A stretch of 64,000 bases of DNA, taken from contig NZ_CP108938.1 in assembly GCF_036347135.1 (NCBI RefSeq), positions 3,720,001-3,784,000 on the forward strand, given 5' to 3'. Numbering within the stretch: position 1 is the stretch's first letter; every line of letters starts with the position of its first letter. The notes beneath the pieces are model-generated. The model ran no database searches and was not told the DNA's origin. It saw only the letters and a list, made by a program, of their open reading frames with translations. Positions 9,215-19,552 of the stretch are shown piece by piece. The position numbers and the translations under genes are program-made. This stretch comes from Streptomyces sp. NBC_00775 (lineage in GTDB: Bacteria; Actinomycetota; Actinomycetes; Streptomycetales; Streptomycetaceae).

Positions 9215-10243
9215 ATGACCCCCCCTACTCCTTCCGCGGCCGCCCCGCTTGAGGTGACCGACGAGACCGAGAAAACCTCGGCTCCGTCTTCCACCCCCAA
9301 GGGCTCGGAGAGTCGCTCCCCTGGACGACTCGCCTGGAAGCGGTTCAAACGCGACCGCACGGGCGTCATATCGGCCTATATCGTGATCTTCTTCTTCGCG
9401 ATCGCGATCTGCGCCCCGCTGATATCGAAGCTGTACGGCAAGGACCCGTACACCACGTACGCGAGCCAGCGGCCGGAACTCCTCGACGCCTTCTCCTACC
9501 CCTCGGGTCCGAACGGCGGGATGAGCTCGGAGTTCTGGTTCGGCATCGAGCCGCAGCTGGGCCGGGACGTCTTCACGTACCTGCTGTACGGCATCCGGAC
9601 CTCACTGGGCCTCGCCGTGGCCGCCACCCTGCTGACCACCGTCGTCGGCGTGATCATCGGCATCACCGCGGGCTACCTGGGCGGCAAGACCGACTACTTC
9701 GTCGGCCGGATCATCGACATCGTGCTGTCGTTCCCGTCCACGCTGTTCTTCATCGCCTTCATGCCGGTGGTGTACGGGCTCTTCGTCGCCCCCGACGACA
9801 ACATCCCCACCTCCCTGCGGGCCGTCTCCCTGATCCTCGTCCTCTCCGCCTTCGGCTGGGCCTCCATCGCCCGACTGCTGCGTGGCCAGGTACTCGGTCT
9901 GCGCGAGCGGGAGTACATCGAGGCGGCCAAGGTCACCGGCGCCTCCCCGCGGCGCATCGTGTTCAAGGAACTGCTGCCCAACCTGTGGACGCCGATCATC
10001 ATCCAGTCCACGCTCATGCTGCCGGCCTACGTGACCGCGGAAGCGGGTCTGTCCTTCCTCGGCGTCGGCATCATCGACCCGACCCCGGACTGGGGCGTCA
10101 TGATCCAGCGCGGCGCCCAGTTCTACACCGAGGACCTCACCTTCATGCTCTTCCCGGGCCTCTCGATGGTGATCTTCGTCCTCGCCTTCAACCTGCTCGG
10201 CGACTCGGTGCGCGACGCGCTCGACCCGAAGTCCAAGCGGTAG
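9215..10243 (+). CDS. Peptide ABC transporter permease, OppC type, BldKA-like paralog, 342 aa
   Basis: First gene of a plus-strand operon in the bldK order (OppC, SBP, OppB, OppD, OppF). Residues 1-50 are a polar cytoplasmic tail. The first helix begins near [18 protein letters not shown], and the EAA loop is [20 protein letters not shown]. It is clearly paralogous to the product of 31235-32263: both share [26 protein letters not shown] before helix 1 and [30 protein letters not shown] after it. ATG 9215 has GGAG at 9207-9210. Confidence 0.87.
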   Translation: MTPPTPSAAAPLEVTDETEKTSAPSSTPKGSESRSPGRLAWKRFKRDRTGVISAYIVIFFFAIAICAPLISKLYGKDPYTTYASQRPELLDAFSYPSGPNGGMSSEFWFGIEPQLGRDVFTYLLYGIRTSLGLAVAATLLTTVVGVIIGITAGYLGGKTDYFVGRIIDIVLSFPSTLFFIAFMPVVYGLFVAPDDNIPTSLRAVSLILVLSAFGWASIARLLRGQVLGLREREYIEAAKVTGASPRRIVFKELLPNLWTPIIIQSTLMLPAYVTAEAGLSFLGVGIIDPTPDWGVMIQRGAQFYTEDLTFMLFPGLSMVIFVLAFNLLGDSVRDALDPKSKR

Positions 10244-10324
10244 CCACCCCGTTCCACCCGGCCAGTTCAGTGTCGTCCGGCCGGCTTCATCCGTCCCGAT
10301 CGTCCATATAAGGCAGGCTTATCC

Positions 10325-12082
10325 ATGTCTTTCTCCCGTAGAAACTTCCTGATCGCGACCGGCGTGGTCGCGGCCTCGTCGTCCCTCCTGACCGCGTGTG
10401 GCGGCGGCAGCGACAACAAGTCGACCCGCAAGGTCCCCAAGGTCAGCGGCTCCAAGACCCAGGAGATCCCGGTCGGCACCAAGGCCGACTCGACCGGCCC
10501 GGCGCCGGAGGTCACGGGAGCGGTCAAGGGCGGGACGATCTACTCGCTCGACCAGTTCGACATGGACCACCTGGACCCGGCGCAGATCTACGTCTCCACC
10601 GAGGGCGCCATCACCGTCCCGATCCTGCGTGGCCTCACCGGCTACAAGATCGACGACAAGGGCGGCGCCACCCTGGTCGGCGACGCGGCCACGGACGCGG
10701 GCACCATGAAGGACGGCGGCAAGACCTGGACCTTCACCCTGAAGGACGGTCTGAAGTGGGAGGACGGCACGGACATCTCCGAGGCCGACCTGCGCCACAC
10801 CTTCGAGCGCCTCTTCGCCACCTTCGTCACCGAGGGTCCCCGCTACGTCCAGCAGTGGCTGGTCGGCGGCGACAAGTACAAGGGCCCCTACGACGGCAAG
10901 TCCCTCGACTCCATCGCGGTCGACGGCAAGACCATCACGTTCAGCCTCACCGAGGCGCGCACCGACTTCAACTTCACGCTGGCCATGCGTGCTTACTCCC
11001 TGGTGAACAAGAAGCACGACACCAAGGAGAAGTACGACAAGAAGCCCTTCTCCTGCGGCCCGTACAAGATCGGCGCCCGCAGCATCGGCAAGTCGCTCAC
11101 CTACGTGCGCAACGAGCACTGGGACCCGAAGACCGACTCGATCCGCAACAACTACCCGGACAAGTACGTCTTCCAGTTCGGCTTCGAGCCGCTGGCCTCG
11201 ACCGACCGCTACGTCGCGGACTCGGGCAACGACCAGTACGCGATGTCGATCTTCAACGAGGTCGCCCCGGAGCGCATCGCCTCGGTCCTCACCAACGCCA
11301 AGCTCAAGACGCGCGTCCTCACCGAGGTCGACACGGTCACCTACTACTGGCCGATCAACACGACCCGCATCACGGACGTCAAGGTCCGTCAGGCCATCAA
11401 CTGGGCCTGGCCGCACCAGCAGCTGCAGACGATCCGCGGCGGCGCCTCCACCAGCGAGCTGGCCTCCACCATCCTCTCGCCGGTGACCCCGGGCTACCAG
11501 AAGTTCGACCTGTACGGCGTGACCACGAAGCCCGGCGGCGACGCGGCCAAGGCCAAGGCCCTGCTGAAGGAAGCCGGCAAGGAGGGCCAGAAGCTGGTCA
11601 TCGCCTACCAGGCCTCGGACAACGCGCAGAAGCAGGCCGTCGCGATCAAGAACGCTCTGGAGGCGGCCGGCTTCACGGTCGTCAACAAGCAGGTCGACAA
11701 GTCGACCTTCTACACCCAGATCGGCAAGATCGACAACGACTACGACCTGTTCGCCGCCGGCTGGAGCCCGGACTGGCCGAACGGTTACTCGGTCTTCTTC
11801 CCGTGCTGGAGCGGCAAGAACATCGGCGACGGCCGCAGCAACTACGCCCAGCTGAACGACCCGACGATCAACAAGGCGATCGACGCGGCCGCCAAGATCA
11901 CGGACGTCGCCGCGGCCAACAAGGCCTGGGGCAACATCGACCGCCAGATCATGGAGACGGCCGCCGTGATCCCGGACTACCACTCCATCCGCAACTGGAT
12001 GCACGGTTCCAAGGTCGGAAACGTCATCTACGACAGCGGCAACACCTGCGTCGCGCTCTGCAAGCTCTACGCGATGAGCTAA
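10325..12082 (+). CDS. Peptide-binding lipoprotein with Tat-type signal, BldKB-like paralog, 585 aa
   Basis: SBP_bac_5 family. The N-terminus MSFSRRNFLIATGVV combines a twin-arginine motif (SRRNFL) with a lipobox (LLTAC, Cys at about 25), so export by Tat and lipid anchoring are predicted. The mature part aligns by eye with the binding protein at 29324-31120 (shared ADSTGPA, LDPAQIYVS/LDPGQIYVS, DGGKTWT, RHTFERL). It is followed by a stem-loop and then the OppB gene. Tat use suggests export after folding, which is unusual next to the two Sec-type SBPs in this window. The ligand is unknown; BldKB in S. coelicolor imports a developmental signal. Confidence 0.87.
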   Translation: MSFSRRNFLIATGVVAASSSLLTACGGGSDNKSTRKVPKVSGSKTQEIPVGTKADSTGPAPEVTGAVKGGTIYSLDQFDMDHLDPAQIYVSTEGAITVPILRGLTGYKIDDKGGATLVGDAATDAGTMKDGGKTWTFTLKDGLKWEDGTDISEADLRHTFERLFATFVTEGPRYVQQWLVGGDKYKGPYDGKSLDSIAVDGKTITFSLTEARTDFNFTLAMRAYSLVNKKHDTKEKYDKKPFSCGPYKIGARSIGKSLTYVRNEHWDPKTDSIRNNYPDKYVFQFGFEPLASTDRYVADSGNDQYAMSIFNEVAPERIASVLTNAKLKTRVLTEVDTVTYYWPINTTRITDVKVRQAINWAWPHQQLQTIRGGASTSELASTILSPVTPGYQKFDLYGVTTKPGGDAAKAKALLKEAGKEGQKLVIAYQASDNAQKQAVAIKNALEAAGFTVVNKQVDKSTFYTQIGKIDNDYDLFAAGWSPDWPNGYSVFFPCWSGKNIGDGRSNYAQLNDPTINKAIDAAAKITDVAAANKAWGNIDRQIMETAAVIPDYHSIRNWMHGSKVGNVIYDSGNTCVALCKLYAMS

Positions 12083-12095
12083 GCCGTACGACCCT

Positions 12096-12123
12096 GGGGG
12101 CGGCCGTTCGCCCGGCCGCCCCC
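12096..12123 (+). terminator. Intercistronic stem-loop after the SBP gene (plus operon)
   Basis: Ten-bp perfect stem GGGGGCGGCC (12096-12105) with GGCCGCCCCC (12114-12123), loop of 8, starting 14 bases after the SBP stop and 63 bases before the permease start. It is the same position as the stem-loops in the other two peptide operons, consistent with attenuation or 3'-end stabilisation. Confidence 0.6.
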
Positions 12124-12185
12124 TCCGGCTCCTCCTCCTTTCACGCCCCCGGCGACGGCGCCCCGTCCGGAAAGTCACGCCCCCC

Positions 12186-13166
12186 ATGTCCCGCTTCCTC
12201 ATTCGCCGAGTCCTCGGCGCACTGGTCATCCTGCTGATCATCAGCGCCATCACCTTCTGGCTCTTCTACGCCATCCCGCGTGACCCGGCGATGATGTCCT
12301 GCGGCAAGAACTGCACGCCCGACATGCTCGCGCAGATCCGGCACAACCTGGGCATCGACCACCCGATCCCGGTGCAGTACTGGGACTGGCTCAAGGGTGT
12401 CTTCGTCGGACGCGACTACGGGAGCTTCGGGAACTGCAACGCCCCCTGCCTCGGCTACTCCTTCGCCAACCGCGAGCCCGTCCTCGGCACGATCCTGGAC
12501 CGCCTGCCGACGACCCTCTCCCTCGCCCTCGGCGCGGCCGTCGTCTTCCTGATCTTCGGCGTCGGCGCGGGCATGCTCGCCGCCCTCAAGCAGGGCAAGT
12601 TCCTGGACAAGTTCGCCAGCTCGGCCTCGCTGTTCGGCTCCTCGCTGCAGATCTACTTCGTCGGCTACATCGCGATGTTCTTCTTCGTCTCGAAGCTGGG
12701 CCTGTTCGCGCAGCCGTCGTACACGCCGCTCACCGAGGACCCGGTCGCCTGGTTCTCCGGACTGCTGCTGCCCTGGCTGACCCTGGCGATCATCTTCACC
12801 GCCAACTACACCCGTATGACCCGCTCCCAGCTGGTCGAGCAGCTCAGCGAGGACTACGTCCGCACCGCCCGCGCCAAGGGCCTGTCCCGTGCGAACGTCT
12901 TCTTCCGATTCGCCTGGCGCGGTGCGATGGGCCCGATCGTCACGGTCTTCGGCATCGACCTGGGCACCCTGGTCGGCGGCGCGATCATCACCGAGTCGAC
13001 CTTCAGCATGCAGGGCGTCGGCCGCCTCGCGGTGGACTCCGTGGTCAAGAGCGACCTGCCCATGCTGCTCGGCGTCACCGTCCTGTCGGCCGGCGCGATC
13101 GTGCTCGCCAACATCGCCGTCGACGCCGTCTACGCCCTCATCGACCCGCGGATCCGGCTCGCCTGA
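12186..13166 (+). CDS. Peptide ABC transporter permease, OppB type, BldKC-like paralog, 326 aa
   Basis: Begins MSRFLIRRVLGALVILLIIS, a typical OppB start. An extracytoplasmic loop carries CGKNCTPD and CNAPC cysteine pairs. The EAA loop is VRTARAKGLSRANVFFRFAW. It ends in the conserved NIAVDAVYALIDPRIRLA. ATG 12186 follows a GGAAAG purine run at longer than usual spacing. It is paralogous to 28265-29242, including the same CGKNCTPD loop. Confidence 0.87.
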   Translation: MSRFLIRRVLGALVILLIISAITFWLFYAIPRDPAMMSCGKNCTPDMLAQIRHNLGIDHPIPVQYWDWLKGVFVGRDYGSFGNCNAPCLGYSFANREPVLGTILDRLPTTLSLALGAAVVFLIFGVGAGMLAALKQGKFLDKFASSASLFGSSLQIYFVGYIAMFFFVSKLGLFAQPSYTPLTEDPVAWFSGLLLPWLTLAIIFTANYTRMTRSQLVEQLSEDYVRTARAKGLSRANVFFRFAWRGAMGPIVTVFGIDLGTLVGGAIITESTFSMQGVGRLAVDSVVKSDLPMLLGVTVLSAGAIVLANIAVDAVYALIDPRIRLA

Positions 13167-13225
13167 CCCCGGGCACCCCGCCCCCGACAGCTACCCCCGG
13201 CATCACCCCCCTCAGGAGCGTCCCC

Positions 13226-14263
13226 GTGACGAGCACCGATCAGCAGCCCTTCCTGTCCGTCAGGGATCTGAAGGTCCACTTCTCCACCGAAGACGGCGTC
13301 GTCAAGGCCGTCGACGGTCTCACCTTCGACCTGGCCAAGGGCAAGACGCTCGGCATCGTGGGCGAGTCGGGCTCGGGCAAGTCCGTCACGAACCTGACGA
13401 TCCTCGGCCTGCACGACCGCGACCGCACCGCCATCGACGGCGAGATCCTGCTCGACGGCAAGGAGCTGCTGACCGCCTCCGAGCGGGAGATGGAGCAGCT
13501 GCGCGGCAACAAGATGTCGATGATCTTCCAGGACGCGCTGGCCTCGCTGTCGCCGTACCACACCATCGGCAAGCAGATCGGTGAGACGTACCGCAAGCAC
13601 ACCGGCGCCTCCAAGAAGGAGGCCCGGGAGCGGGCGATCGAGATGCTCAAGCGCGTCGGCATCCCGCAGCCGGACGTCCGTGTGGACGACTACCCGCACC
13701 AGTTCTCCGGCGGTATGCGCCAGCGCGCGATGATCGCGATGGCGCTGGTCTGCGACCCGGAGCTGCTGATCGCGGACGAGCCGACGACGGCGCTCGACGT
13801 GACGGTGCAGGCCCAGATCATGGACCTGCTGAAGGACCTCCAGCAGGAGTTCGGCACGGCGATCATCTTCATCACCCACGACCTGGGTGTCATCGCCGAC
13901 ATCGCGGACGACGTGCTGGTGATGTACGGCGGCCGGTGCGTGGAGCGCGGCACCAAGAAGGAGGTGCTGCGCGAGCCGCAGCACCCGTACACCTGGGGTC
14001 TGCTGGGCTCGATGCCGACCCTGGACGGTCCGGTGGACGTACCGCTGAACCCGATCCCCGGATCGCCTCCGTCGCTGCTGAACCCGCCGACCGGCTGCCG
14101 CTTCCACCCGCGGTGCACCTTCACGGAGAAGATCGAGGGCGGTCTCTGCTCCACCGAGCAGCCGCTGCTGACGATCACGGACGGGCGCGGTGCCGCCTGT
14201 CACCTCACGGCGGACCAGCGCCACGAGTTCTTCGCCGACTACGCCGCGACCCGGTCGCACTGA
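13226..14263 (+). CDS. Peptide ABC transporter ATPase, OppD type, BldKD-like paralog, 345 aa
   Basis: Walker [10 protein letters not shown]-loop [13 protein letters not shown], signature FSGGMRQR, Walker B LLIADEP and TTALD are all visible. The C-terminal OppD extension has CRFHPRC. GTG 13226 is the start, with CAGGAG at 13213-13218. The region around [35 protein letters not shown] residues closely matches the minus-strand paralog at 27181-28245. Confidence 0.9.
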   Translation: MTSTDQQPFLSVRDLKVHFSTEDGVVKAVDGLTFDLAKGKTLGIVGESGSGKSVTNLTILGLHDRDRTAIDGEILLDGKELLTASEREMEQLRGNKMSMIFQDALASLSPYHTIGKQIGETYRKHTGASKKEARERAIEMLKRVGIPQPDVRVDDYPHQFSGGMRQRAMIAMALVCDPELLIADEPTTALDVTVQAQIMDLLKDLQQEFGTAIIFITHDLGVIADIADDVLVMYGGRCVERGTKKEVLREPQHPYTWGLLGSMPTLDGPVDVPLNPIPGSPPSLLNPPTGCRFHPRCTFTEKIEGGLCSTEQPLLTITDGRGAACHLTADQRHEFFADYAATRSH

Positions 14264-14289
14264 CGTAACTGAGACGGGATTTCACGATC

Positions 14290-15324
<1,035 letters not shown>

Positions 15325-15435
15325 GACCCCCGGCGACGCCCTGACACACCCCAATTCGTCGGGGCGCCGCCTCACGGGACCGGAAACGTCGGCCCATTGA
15401 CCCGAGCCATATGACGATCCCGGCTCCCGGGGAAG

Positions 15436-15471
15436 GAAGGCCCGTGCACCCTTCGGGGCGCACGGGCCTTC
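15436..15471. terminator. Bidirectional terminator between the plus operon and the minus gene
   Basis: Twelve-bp perfect inverted repeat GAAGGCCCGTGC (15436-15447) and complement (15460-15471) in the gap between convergent genes ending at 15324 (plus) and 15490 (minus). Confidence 0.65.
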
Positions 15472-15489
15472 GTCTGTCCACGGCCGGCA

Positions 15490-16194
15490 TCAGGCGCGCG
15501 GCGCGCCGCCGTACTCCTCGACCACCGAGAGCCAGCGGGGGCCGTGTTCGACGACGATCCGCAGTTGGCGGTTGTTCTCGCCGGTGCCCGTGTAGGTGTC
15601 GATCGTCCGGCCCTCGGCGCCCGTGGCTGTCACGTGCGAGGTCGCGCCGCAACCGGAGGCGGCCTCGCCCAGGCCGGAGAGGGCGGTGGCGAGTGCGGCG
15701 GTACCGTCCTGCCCGGCGTCGTACTCGGTGTAGTCGTGGCCCGCCCTGGCCCCGCGGTCCCCGTGGTAGGCGGTGCTGTAGCGCCAGGGTCCGCTCGACG
15801 TCCTGAGAACCTGCTCCACCGCCGCGCAGTCGCCCAGCGAGCCCATGGACAGGGCATCGTCCGACTCGTCGTCCCGCTGCCAGTGCCATTGCCCGTACAG
15901 CGGCAGCTTCTTGGCGGCCAGCAGGTCCACCACGCCGTTCTTCTTGTACGGCGTGTCGCCCAGCTCGGACGACGGTGAGGCGGTCGCGGTGGGCGCCTTC
16001 GCCGGCCGGGTCTCCTCCGCCGGACCGTTGCCCGGCAGCACCGCCCAGGTCACCGCGCCCGCCACCGCGACGACCGCCGCGGCCACGGCGCCGGCCCGCC
16101 GCCGGGCGAGCCGCCGGTCGCCCCTGGCACGCAGCTGGGCCCCGGAGGGCATCCGTACCGTGATCTCATCCAGCAGTTCCTCGACCTCAGCCAT
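15490..16194 (-). CDS. Membrane-anchored protein co-encoded with the sigma factor (anti-sigma-like), 234 aa
   Basis: A cytoplasmic N-terminus of about 32 residues (EELLDEITVRMPSGAQLRAR) is followed by one membrane helix (about 34-53) and an extracytoplasmic domain with several cysteines. ATG 16194 overlaps the sigma factor stop by 8 bases, so the two are translated together. The topology and coupling fit a regulator of the upstream sigma factor, but no zinc-anti-sigma (HxxxCxxC) motif is seen, so the role is an inference from context. The extracytoplasmic part resembles nothing I can name. Confidence 0.65.
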   Translation of the reverse strand: MAEVEELLDEITVRMPSGAQLRARGDRRLARRRAGAVAAAVVAVAGAVTWAVLPGNGPAEETRPAKAPTATASPSSELGDTPYKKNGVVDLLAAKKLPLYGQWHWQRDDESDDALSMGSLGDCAAVEQVLRTSSGPWRYSTAYHGDRGARAGHDYTEYDAGQDGTAALATALSGLGEAASGCGATSHVTATGAEGRTIDTYTGTGENNRQLRIVVEHGPRWLSVVEEYGGAPRA

Positions 16195-16705
16195 GGCTGG
16201 CCACCCCCTCGCCGGTGAATGTGGGATCGACCTCGGCGAGCCGTTCGCCGAGGATCCTGCGGGCCCGGCTGAGCCGGGTGCGGACGGCGCCGTTGGAAGC
16301 GCCGGTCTCCCGGGCGACCTGCTCCACCGGCAGATCGAGGAGATGGTGGAGCACGACCGCCTGCCGCTGGTCGGGCGTCAGGTCGCGCAGAGCGGCCACC
16401 AACGCCACCCGGTCGCCGGAGAGTTCCGGCACGTCCGTCTGCGGGCCGTGCCGGAAGTGCGCGCGCAGCCGTCCCCGGGTGCGCCGCCAAGTGCTGATCG
16501 CGAGCCGCATCGCCACCGTGCGGACCCACGGCAGCGGGTCCCCCTCACGCGTGAGGCGGTCCCAGCGCTGCCATGCGCGTACATACGCCTCCTGCACCGC
16601 GTCCTCCGCCTCGCCCAGGTCTCCGGTCATCGCGTAGACCAGGGCGACCAGGCGTTTGGCGGTGGCGGCGTAGAACACGTCGAATTCCTCCGGCTGCGCC
16701 GGCAT
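16187..16705 (-). CDS. ECF RNA polymerase sigma factor, SigE family, 172 aa
   Basis: Region 2 is visible (VFYAATAKRLVALVYAMTGD ... DAVQEAYVRAWQRW). Region 4 follows (LTPDQRQAVVLHHLLDLPVEQVARETG ... VRTRLSRARRIL) with a helix-turn-helix. The MTGDLGEAEDAVQ segment is typical of the actinobacterial SigE family. ATG 16705 is chosen over a longer frame to 16903 because the family starts here and GGGGGAACGGGG precedes it. A possible autoregulatory promoter lies about 80 bases upstream. Confidence 0.88.
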   Translation of the reverse strand: MPAQPEEFDVFYAATAKRLVALVYAMTGDLGEAEDAVQEAYVRAWQRWDRLTREGDPLPWVRTVAMRLAISTWRRTRGRLRAHFRHGPQTDVPELSGDRVALVAALRDLTPDQRQAVVLHHLLDLPVEQVARETGASNGAVRTRLSRARRILGERLAEVDPTFTGEGVASHG

Positions 16706-17020
16706 CCCCGTTCCCCCGTCCGTCAGGCACGTTCCCGTGCTGCCCACTTGCTGCTGCCTAGGACACGCTCGGGCCGGCCGCGATGTTACGAGAGATCCCC
16801 AACCTGTTTCCCGCCCTGCCGCAGCGGCCCGGATCAGCGATGGGCGGATCTGTGCCGGATCCGAGGGGCTGTGAGCGGGCATGATCGGGGCCGCTGGCGG
16901 CACATGTCTGCCGATCGCTCATGGCAAGGCCTCCGCCTTGGCAACAGAGGGCGGGCGCTCGTCTCGCTACCCTCAAGGCCGCCTCACGGGTGGGCGAGGA
17001 CTACGAGGCCCCTTTCATCT
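16706..17020. other. 315-base intergenic region upstream of the sigma factor gene
   Basis: No supported gene. It holds the candidate ECF promoter at 16785-16811 on the minus strand. The rest shows nothing I can name. Confidence 0.5.
16785..16811 (-). promoter_or_regulatory. Candidate ECF-type promoter of the sigma factor gene
   Basis: On the minus strand GGAAAC (16811-16806), a 15-base spacer and CGTAAC (16790-16785) resemble the GGAAC...CGT pattern used by many ECF sigma factors. It lies 80 bases upstream of the start and would give autoregulation. The match is short and could be chance. Confidence 0.35.
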
Positions 17021-17494
17021 TCAGGCCCGGTCCAAGTCCAGTTCGCCCACGACCTGGTCGCCGCTCATCTCTCCCGTGCGGCGGAAGCCGAGCCGCAGGT
17101 AGAACTCCTCGGGGCCGCCTTCGCCCTCGGCCCACGTCACCGTGACGCGGGACTGCCCCCGCTCACGGATCTCCTCACACACCGCCTCGACGGCGAACCG
17201 GCCGTAGCCGCGCCCCTGCCGGCCGTCGGCGATGTTCAGTCGCCAGAGACCCGAGCGGGGGCGGTCGTCGGGGTTGTCGGGGTCGAAGCGGATGCCGAAG
17301 AAGGCCATCACGAACCCGACGAGTTCCTCGCCGTCGAAGATCAGGCGGGGCCAGGCGGACTCAGGGTGCACATAGGCCTCGGCGAGCGACTTCACCACCG
17401 GGGACACGAACCGTTCCTGATCCGGCCGCACCTTCAGCGCGATGGCCGCCTCGACGTTGGCCGGCGTCACCCTCTCCAGGCGCAGATCAGCCAC
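17021..17494 (-). CDS. GNAT family N-acetyltransferase, 157 aa
   Basis: Acetyl-CoA dependent N-acetyltransferase fold. The acetyl-CoA loop is near residues 90-97 (DGRQGRGYGR, matching Q/RxxGxG/A), followed by FAVEAVCEEIRERG. The C-terminal YLRLGFRRTGE is the usual end of the domain. The order of elements resembles diamine/spermidine acetyltransferases, but the substrate is not deducible. Start is GTG 17494, two bases after the stop of the upstream VOC gene, so the pair is co-transcribed. Confidence 0.82.
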   Translation of the reverse strand: MADLRLERVTPANVEAAIALKVRPDQERFVSPVVKSLAEAYVHPESAWPRLIFDGEELVGFVMAFFGIRFDPDNPDDRPRSGLWRLNIADGRQGRGYGRFAVEAVCEEIRERGQSRVTVTWAEGEGGPEEFYLRLGFRRTGEMSGDQVVGELDLDRA

Positions 17495-17496
17495 CG

Positions 17497-17889
17497 CTAA
17501 CCCAACTCCCCGCGCTCCACGCAGAATTCATTGCCTTCCGGGTCCGCCAGGAGGACCCACCCGCCACCGTCCGGCCGCGTGTGGTCCGCGACCTGCCGGG
17601 CCCCGAGCCCGAGCGCCCGCTCCACCTCCGCCGCGCGGGTGCGTCCCTGCGGCTGGAGGTCGAGGTGGACGCGATTCTTGGCCGTCTTCTCCTCCGGAAC
17701 GTGCACGAAGAGGAGGGTCGGCCCACCGGACGGGTCCACGATCACCGCCTCCGGGTCACCGGGCTTGTCGTCGTCGGCGAGCGGCCGGCCGAGCAACTCG
17801 CTCCAGAACAGCCCGAGATCGTACGGGTCGCCGGTGCAGTCGAAGGTGATCGTGCGGATGGTGGGGTTCAACGGTCCTTGTTCTCCCAT
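17497..17889 (-). CDS. VOC family protein (glyoxalase/bleomycin-resistance fold), 130 aa
   Basis: Two beta-alpha-beta-beta-beta modules in the glyoxalase/dioxygenase superfamily. The start reads IRTITFDCTGDPYDLGLFWSELLGRPL, the C-terminal module contains GGGWVLLADPEGNEFCVE. The positions that would bind metal are partly present (H in HLDLQP, E in NEFCVE). Function is unknown. Located between the DinB and GNAT genes on the same strand with gaps of 2-3 bases. Confidence 0.8.
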   Translation of the reverse strand: MGEQGPLNPTIRTITFDCTGDPYDLGLFWSELLGRPLADDDKPGDPEAVIVDPSGGPTLLFVHVPEEKTAKNRVHLDLQPQGRTRAAEVERALGLGARQVADHTRPDGGGWVLLADPEGNEFCVERGELG

Positions 17890-17892
17890 GTT

Positions 17893-18396
17893 CTAGGCCC
17901 CGGTCCGGCCGTCGGCCAGTTCGCGCAGGATGTCGAGGTGGCCGTTGTGGCGGGCCGTCTCCTCGATGAGGTGGAGGAGGATCCAGCGGAGGTCGACATG
18001 GCGGCCGTCGCGGATGGGGCGCTCGGCCTTGTCGTCCAGGGAGTGCTCGGCGACCAACTCGCGGTAGCGGGCGGCCTGTTCCTCGTACTCGGACAGGAGG
18101 TCGGCCAGCGGGATGTCGACGGCGATACGCATCTCGCGGTCGGGGTCCTCGTCCGTCCAGGGCCCCTCGTCCTCCTCGCCGAGGAACACCACCTGGAACC
18201 AGGAGTACTCGACCCAGCGGAGGTGGCTGATCAGTCCGCACAGGGTCATCAGCGGGGAGCCCGGCAGCGGGGCCTTGCGGGCGTCCTCCGGGGAGACGCC
18301 CTCGCACTTGGCGCGCGCCGTGGCGCGGGCGTAGTCGAGGAAGGTGGTCAGCTGGGTGCGTTCGTCCCAGGCGGAAGGCGTGTCGGTTCGAGTCAT
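17893..18396 (-). CDS. DinB / DUF664 family protein, 167 aa
   Basis: Four-helix-bundle protein of the DinB superfamily. The metal-ligand pattern is visible: His in LISHLRWVE (about 58), and HLIEETARHNGHLD near residues 143-156, a strong DUF664 signature. Members include mycothiol-dependent enzymes and metal-dependent hydrolases; a mycothiol link is possible but unproven. ATG 18396 is chosen rather than a longer frame to 18561 because the family begins here. It heads a three-gene minus unit with the VOC and GNAT genes. Confidence 0.82.
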   Translation of the reverse strand: MTRTDTPSAWDERTQLTTFLDYARATARAKCEGVSPEDARKAPLPGSPLMTLCGLISHLRWVEYSWFQVVFLGEEDEGPWTDEDPDREMRIAVDIPLADLLSEYEEQAARYRELVAEHSLDDKAERPIRDGRHVDLRWILLHLIEETARHNGHLDILRELADGRTGA

Positions 18397-18462
18397 CGGG
18401 GTGAAGCATCCCCGGCCGTCCGTTCGATGTCGAGCGATTAAGAACCCGCCTTCCGTACGGGG

Positions 18463-18497
18463 TTGTCGACGCCCGCGCGGGAGAGTCAGACTCTCCC
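18463..18497 (+). promoter_or_regulatory. Candidate promoter and start-proximal hairpin of the amidohydrolase gene
   Basis: TTGTCG (18463-18468), 18-base spacer, CAGACT (18487-18492) would place the transcription start at or next to ATG 18501, making a leaderless mRNA. A perfect inverted repeat GGGAGAGT / ACTCTCCC (18479-18486, 18490-18497, loop 3) overlaps it and could be an operator. Confidence 0.35.
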
Positions 18498-18500
18498 TCC

Positions 18501-19538
18501 ATGGCCCTCCACCTGCGCGGAACCGTCCTGCCCGACGGCGTCGTACGCGACCTCTGGACACTCGGCGACCGGATCACCTTCCAGCGCCCCACCGCCCCCG
18601 CCGACACCGTCGCCGACGGCGGTTTCCTGCTTCCGGGCCTGGTCGACGTACACACGCACCCGGGGGCCGCCGACGGCTCCCTCGTCTTCGACCCGGACGT
18701 CTTCGCCGAGCAGATCGCCGCCCACCGCGACGCGGGGACCACGGCCCTGCGCTTCCCCGGGCTGCTGGGCGAGGTGCCCACGGCGCTGCGGGACGCGCCG
18801 GACTCTCCGCGCATGATCACGGCGGGGCGCTGGCTGGCCTGGGCGGGGCTCTCGAAGAGCGCCGGGTTCCACACGGTGACCGATGACCTCGTCGCCCTGG
18901 CGGTGGCCGAGGCGAAGGCCCACGACGGGTGGTGCAAGCTCATGGGCGACTGGGACTTCGAGGCGGCGCCGGTGCCCTGCGAGCTGCTGCGCGCGGTCGT
19001 CGACGGCGTGCACGCGGCGGGCGGGCGGGTCGCCGTGCACTGCCAGTCGGCGGAGGGTGTGCTGGGCGCGGCGCGCGCCGGCGTCGACTCGATCGAGCAC
19101 GGGATGGGCATGCCGGAGGAGAGCGTGGCGCTGATGGCCGCGCACGGGACCTCGTACGTCCCCACCCTCACCGCCTTCGCCCGCAGCGCACCCCGCATCA
19201 AGGACAACGCCCGGGGCCGGCTCTGGCACGAGGGCCACCGCACGATGATCCGCCGCGTCCGCGAGGCGTACGACGCCGGTGTCACCGTCCTCGCCGGCAC
19301 GGACTCCGCGCCGTTCGGCAACGTCGCCACCGAGGTCGAACACCTCATCGCGGCCGGACTCCCGCCCGAGACCGCGGTCGGCGCCGCCAGCTGGACCGCT
19401 CGAACCTTCCTGGGCCTGCCCACCCTGACGGAGGGCGCCCTCGCCGACATCACCGTCCACGACGCCGACCCCCGTCTGGAACCCGGCACCCTGCGCCACC
19501 CCCGGCGCATCGTGCTGCGCGGCCGGATCGTCCACTGA
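18501..19538 (+). CDS. Amidohydrolase family protein, 345 aa
   Basis: Metal-dependent hydrolase of the imidazolonepropionase/prolidase-like branch. The N-terminal beta part ends in LLPGLVDVHTHPG, which carries the paired metal-binding histidines. Further ligands are likely His in VAVHCQSA, His in SIEHGMGMP and Asp in LAGTDSAPFG. The C-terminus returns to the small beta domain (ADITVHDADPRLEPGTL). The substrate is unknown. ATG 18501 lacks a good ribosome site; see the leaderless promoter candidate just upstream. Confidence 0.85.
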   Translation: MALHLRGTVLPDGVVRDLWTLGDRITFQRPTAPADTVADGGFLLPGLVDVHTHPGAADGSLVFDPDVFAEQIAAHRDAGTTALRFPGLLGEVPTALRDAPDSPRMITAGRWLAWAGLSKSAGFHTVTDDLVALAVAEAKAHDGWCKLMGDWDFEAAPVPCELLRAVVDGVHAAGGRVAVHCQSAEGVLGAARAGVDSIEHGMGMPEESVALMAAHGTSYVPTLTAFARSAPRIKDNARGRLWHEGHRTMIRRVREAYDAGVTVLAGTDSAPFGNVATEVEHLIAAGLPPETAVGAASWTARTFLGLPTLTEGALADITVHDADPRLEPGTLRHPRRIVLRGRIVH

Positions 19539-19552
19539 CACCGCGTCACTCG

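Noticed and set aside
10319..12253. Long minus-strand frame antisense to the plus-strand SBP gene.
   Set aside because: Shadow of the coding strand; Val/Arg/Leu-rich with no family motif.
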